NCBI GenBank assembly: GCA_903870275.1
Contig: CAIQCK010000060.1
Span: 1 to 64,000 of the forward strand
Origin: an uncultured bacterium
Lineage (GTDB): Bacteria > Verrucomicrobiota > Verrucomicrobiia > CAIQCK01
Length of the DNA: 64,000 bases
Direction of reading: 5' to 3'
Below the pieces are notes generated by a model, which worked only from the letters and a program-made list of their open reading frames with translations, had not been told where the DNA came from and made no database searches. The position numbers and the translations under genes are program-made. This document shows, in pieces, positions 62,610 through 64,000 of the stretch (positions are counted from its first letter, which is position 1; every line of letters starts with the position of its first letter).

Positions 62610-62804
62610 ATGAGCATCAAGAAAATCACAAACTCGGGTCAATCATTGGTGGAATACGGGCTGGTGCTGGCGTTGATTGCCATTGTCGCAATCATCGTCG
62701 TCCAGGCGGTGGGTACCAAGACCGCCAGCACGTTCGACAACGTGCAGAGCACGATGTCATCCCAGGGAGTTGCGTCTACAGCCCCGATGGCCGCCAGCAG
62801 CTAG
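62610..62804 (+). CDS. Flp-type (type IVb) pilin
   Basis: 64 residues with a clear ribosome site AAGGAG ten bases before ATG 62610. MSIKKITNSG is the short basic leader; the TadV/prepilin peptidase cut is expected before QSLVEYGLVLALIAIVAIIVV, which has the Glu at +5 and Tyr at +6 typical of Flp pilins and a hydrophobic helix. The tail is Ser/Ala-rich with no Cys. Flp pili mediate adhesion. No tad secretion genes are in this window, so it is an orphan or one of several pilins. Confidence 0.88.
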   Translation: MSIKKITNSGQSLVEYGLVLALIAIVAIIVVQAVGTKTASTFDNVQSTMSSQGVASTAPMAASS

Positions 62805-63110
62805 ACTGACGGCGCGGGATGGGAGGTGGAGTCATCTGCGGCTGAGCCGGGATTACGCCGGCGGTCGCGCGGCTGCCTTCGCCGCAACGTTCCGGTTAAG
62901 AACGTTGGGAGCGCCATCACGGTTGATCCGCGGCGGCAACCGGCGCCAGCGCCGGCGAGCGTGTCAACTTCTGAGCGGACACTTTGCGGCGCGGCAGTCG
63001 CGGCCCAATACGGTGGAGGTGGCGCTCCGTCGAGCCTTTGCTGCGGCGTGCGTGGTGGTCGAGTCGGACAGGCTTGACGAAGCACCGCCGCTTGTTTGGG
63101 ATCGGCGCGA
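62805..63110. other. 306-bp gap after the pilin gene
   Basis: GC-rich, with several short inverted matches but no stable hairpin followed by T residues and no plausible gene. It separates the pilin gene from a convergent partial gene. Confidence 0.4.
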
Positions 63111-64000
63111 TTACCTTACCGCGCAATCAATCCGGTTCGGCGTGCGCGTGGTGATCGTCAGCTTCGGGGCAGGGCACTGGTTGAGGACGCGGTCGAAGTC
63201 GCTCCAGACGGAGCCTTCCACCGTCACATCAAGTTCCATCGAGTTGTTGGCGTAGATTCGCTCGTGGACGCCGGTGACGCCGCGCTGCTGCTTGAGCCAA
63301 TCCATCACGGCCATGCGGCCTTCGTTGTTGATGTTGTTGATGATGACCTTCACGTCGGCGGTGTTGAACACCTCGCCCCGCCACTGTTCAACCAGTTTGT
63401 TCGCGAGGCTGTCGCCGAGCTTGAGCGCCGTCTCGCCGAGCGCCTTCTGCGCGGTCGGCAGCATGCCCGGCCCGCGCGCAACGCCGCTGGCGTGGTCCGC
63501 GCAGAGGATGCGCGCGTTGTCTGTGCTGATGGCGCGCGCGTTGATGTTGGCGTTCATCGCAAAGACCTTGATGCCGTAGGCGTCGCTGGCCTCCTGCAAT
63601 GCGCAGATGGCTTCGTAGGTAATGACGACCTCGGCGTCGAATTTCCGCCCCAGCGCGGCGCAACGGGCGGCGTCCTGGAGTTCCTTCTCGTTGGCGACCT
63701 GTGTGGCCTCCTTGTTTACGAGCGGGAAGTTCAACTCAGCCAGCCGCATTTCCAGCCCCGTCTGCACATCCTGAATCTTTACGGCGCTGTCCACCTGCGC
63801 GTTCTCGATGCGCGCGATGCCCATCACCATGATCCGCGGGTTTTTCTTCTGGTTCTTGATGATGTTGAGCGCCTGGATGTCTTTCCGCAACGCGCCGAGC
63901 GCGACAACGGCCTTCACCTTGATGCGGTAAATGCCGCCCTCGCCCTGGTTGTCGGCGACGACGTCGTAGGTGCGGATGTAGCCTTTCACCTCCGAGTAGA
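63111..64000 (-). CDS. Uncharacterised protein, FlgT-like features, 5' end outside window
   Basis: The frame is open past the right edge (residues Y-S-E-V-K-G-Y at the border), so at least 296 residues are present and the start is not seen. Segments such as NPRIMVMGIARIENAQVDSAV and EMRLAELNFPLVNKEATQVA, then KFDAEVVITYEAICALQEA and WRGEVFNTADVKVIINNINNEG, resemble the middle and C-terminal parts of FlgT or related proteins that bind envelope structures, where a small-domain strand is followed by a helix with E-A-A-L patterns. This is a guess from pattern only. Ends IDCAVR. Confidence 0.6.
   Translation of the reverse strand, partial: YSEVKGYIRTYDVVADNQGEGGIYRIKVKAVVALGALRKDIQALNIIKNQKKNPRIMVMGIARIENAQVDSAVKIQDVQTGLEMRLAELNFPLVNKEATQVANEKELQDAARCAALGRKFDAEVVITYEAICALQEASDAYGIKVFAMNANINARAISTDNARILCADHASGVARGPGMLPTAQKALGETALKLGDSLANKLVEQWRGEVFNTADVKVIINNINNEGRMAVMDWLKQQRGVTGVHERIYANNSMELDVTVEGSVWSDFDRVLNQCPAPKLTITTRTPNRIDCAVR

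Overview
This looks like a chromosome segment of a Gram-negative verrucomicrobial bacterium, probably of the Pedosphaera/Limisphaera type. The outer-membrane and lipid A genes (bamA, skp, lpxD) show a Gram-negative envelope. The T5SS/PEP-CTERM-type repeats, DUF4832 proteins, a Tat-exported hydroxypyruvate-isomerase-like protein and a ceramidase-like protein are typical of that phylum. The DNA is GC-rich throughout. The taxonomic call is inference from gene content; no rRNA gene is present.

1-17.5 kb: one enormous minus-strand reading frame, at least 5,844 codons and open at the left edge. It encodes a secreted sedolisin (S53) protease with a recognisable propeptide and intact catalytic residues, fused to two Ig-like domains and then about 5,000 residues of Asn/Ser/Gly-rich beta-strand repeats. 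This is the most unusual object in the window. The plus-strand open frames across it are shadows of the repeats.

18-32 kb: tRNA-Asn; a GH-like lipoprotein; a Gly/Trp-rich secreted protein; a Y-family DNA polymerase; a minus-strand group (MBL-like protein, two small secreted proteins, yggS); an amidohydrolase; rlmI; kamA behind a good sigma70-type promoter; a membrane protein; and a three-gene WbpB/WbpD/WbpE-like set for a diacetamido uronic acid sugar nucleotide. A 1.15-kb gene-free region follows.

32.6-43 kb: the housekeeping core, all plus strand and tightly packed: prs, rplY, pth, rpsF, ssb, rpsR, rplI, dnaB, bamA, skp, lpxD and a pyruvoyl-dependent arginine decarboxylase. A terminator-like hairpin lies directly before prs and may be an attenuator.

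43-57 kb: a small membrane-anchored protein, then exported or sugar-related genes: a glycoside-hydrolase-like protein, a Tat-exported TIM-barrel isomerase, a ceramidase-like protein, an ABM-fold monooxygenase, a large SWIM-SNF2 helicase, two convergent DUF4832 paralogues and another TIM-barrel secreted protein.

57-64 kb: an MFS exporter, tRNA-Gly(CCC), dgt, the overlapping minus-strand group tyrA-cmk-plsC, a Flp-type pilin, and the 3' part of an uncharacterised protein cut by the right edge.

The intergenic DNA carries several repeat families: three paired GTAG-headed REP-like palindromes, a 57-bp element at the 3' ends of two unrelated genes, and two CGCAAAGA-type palindromes. Coordinates were counted by hand and protein families were recognised by eye; no database search was run.
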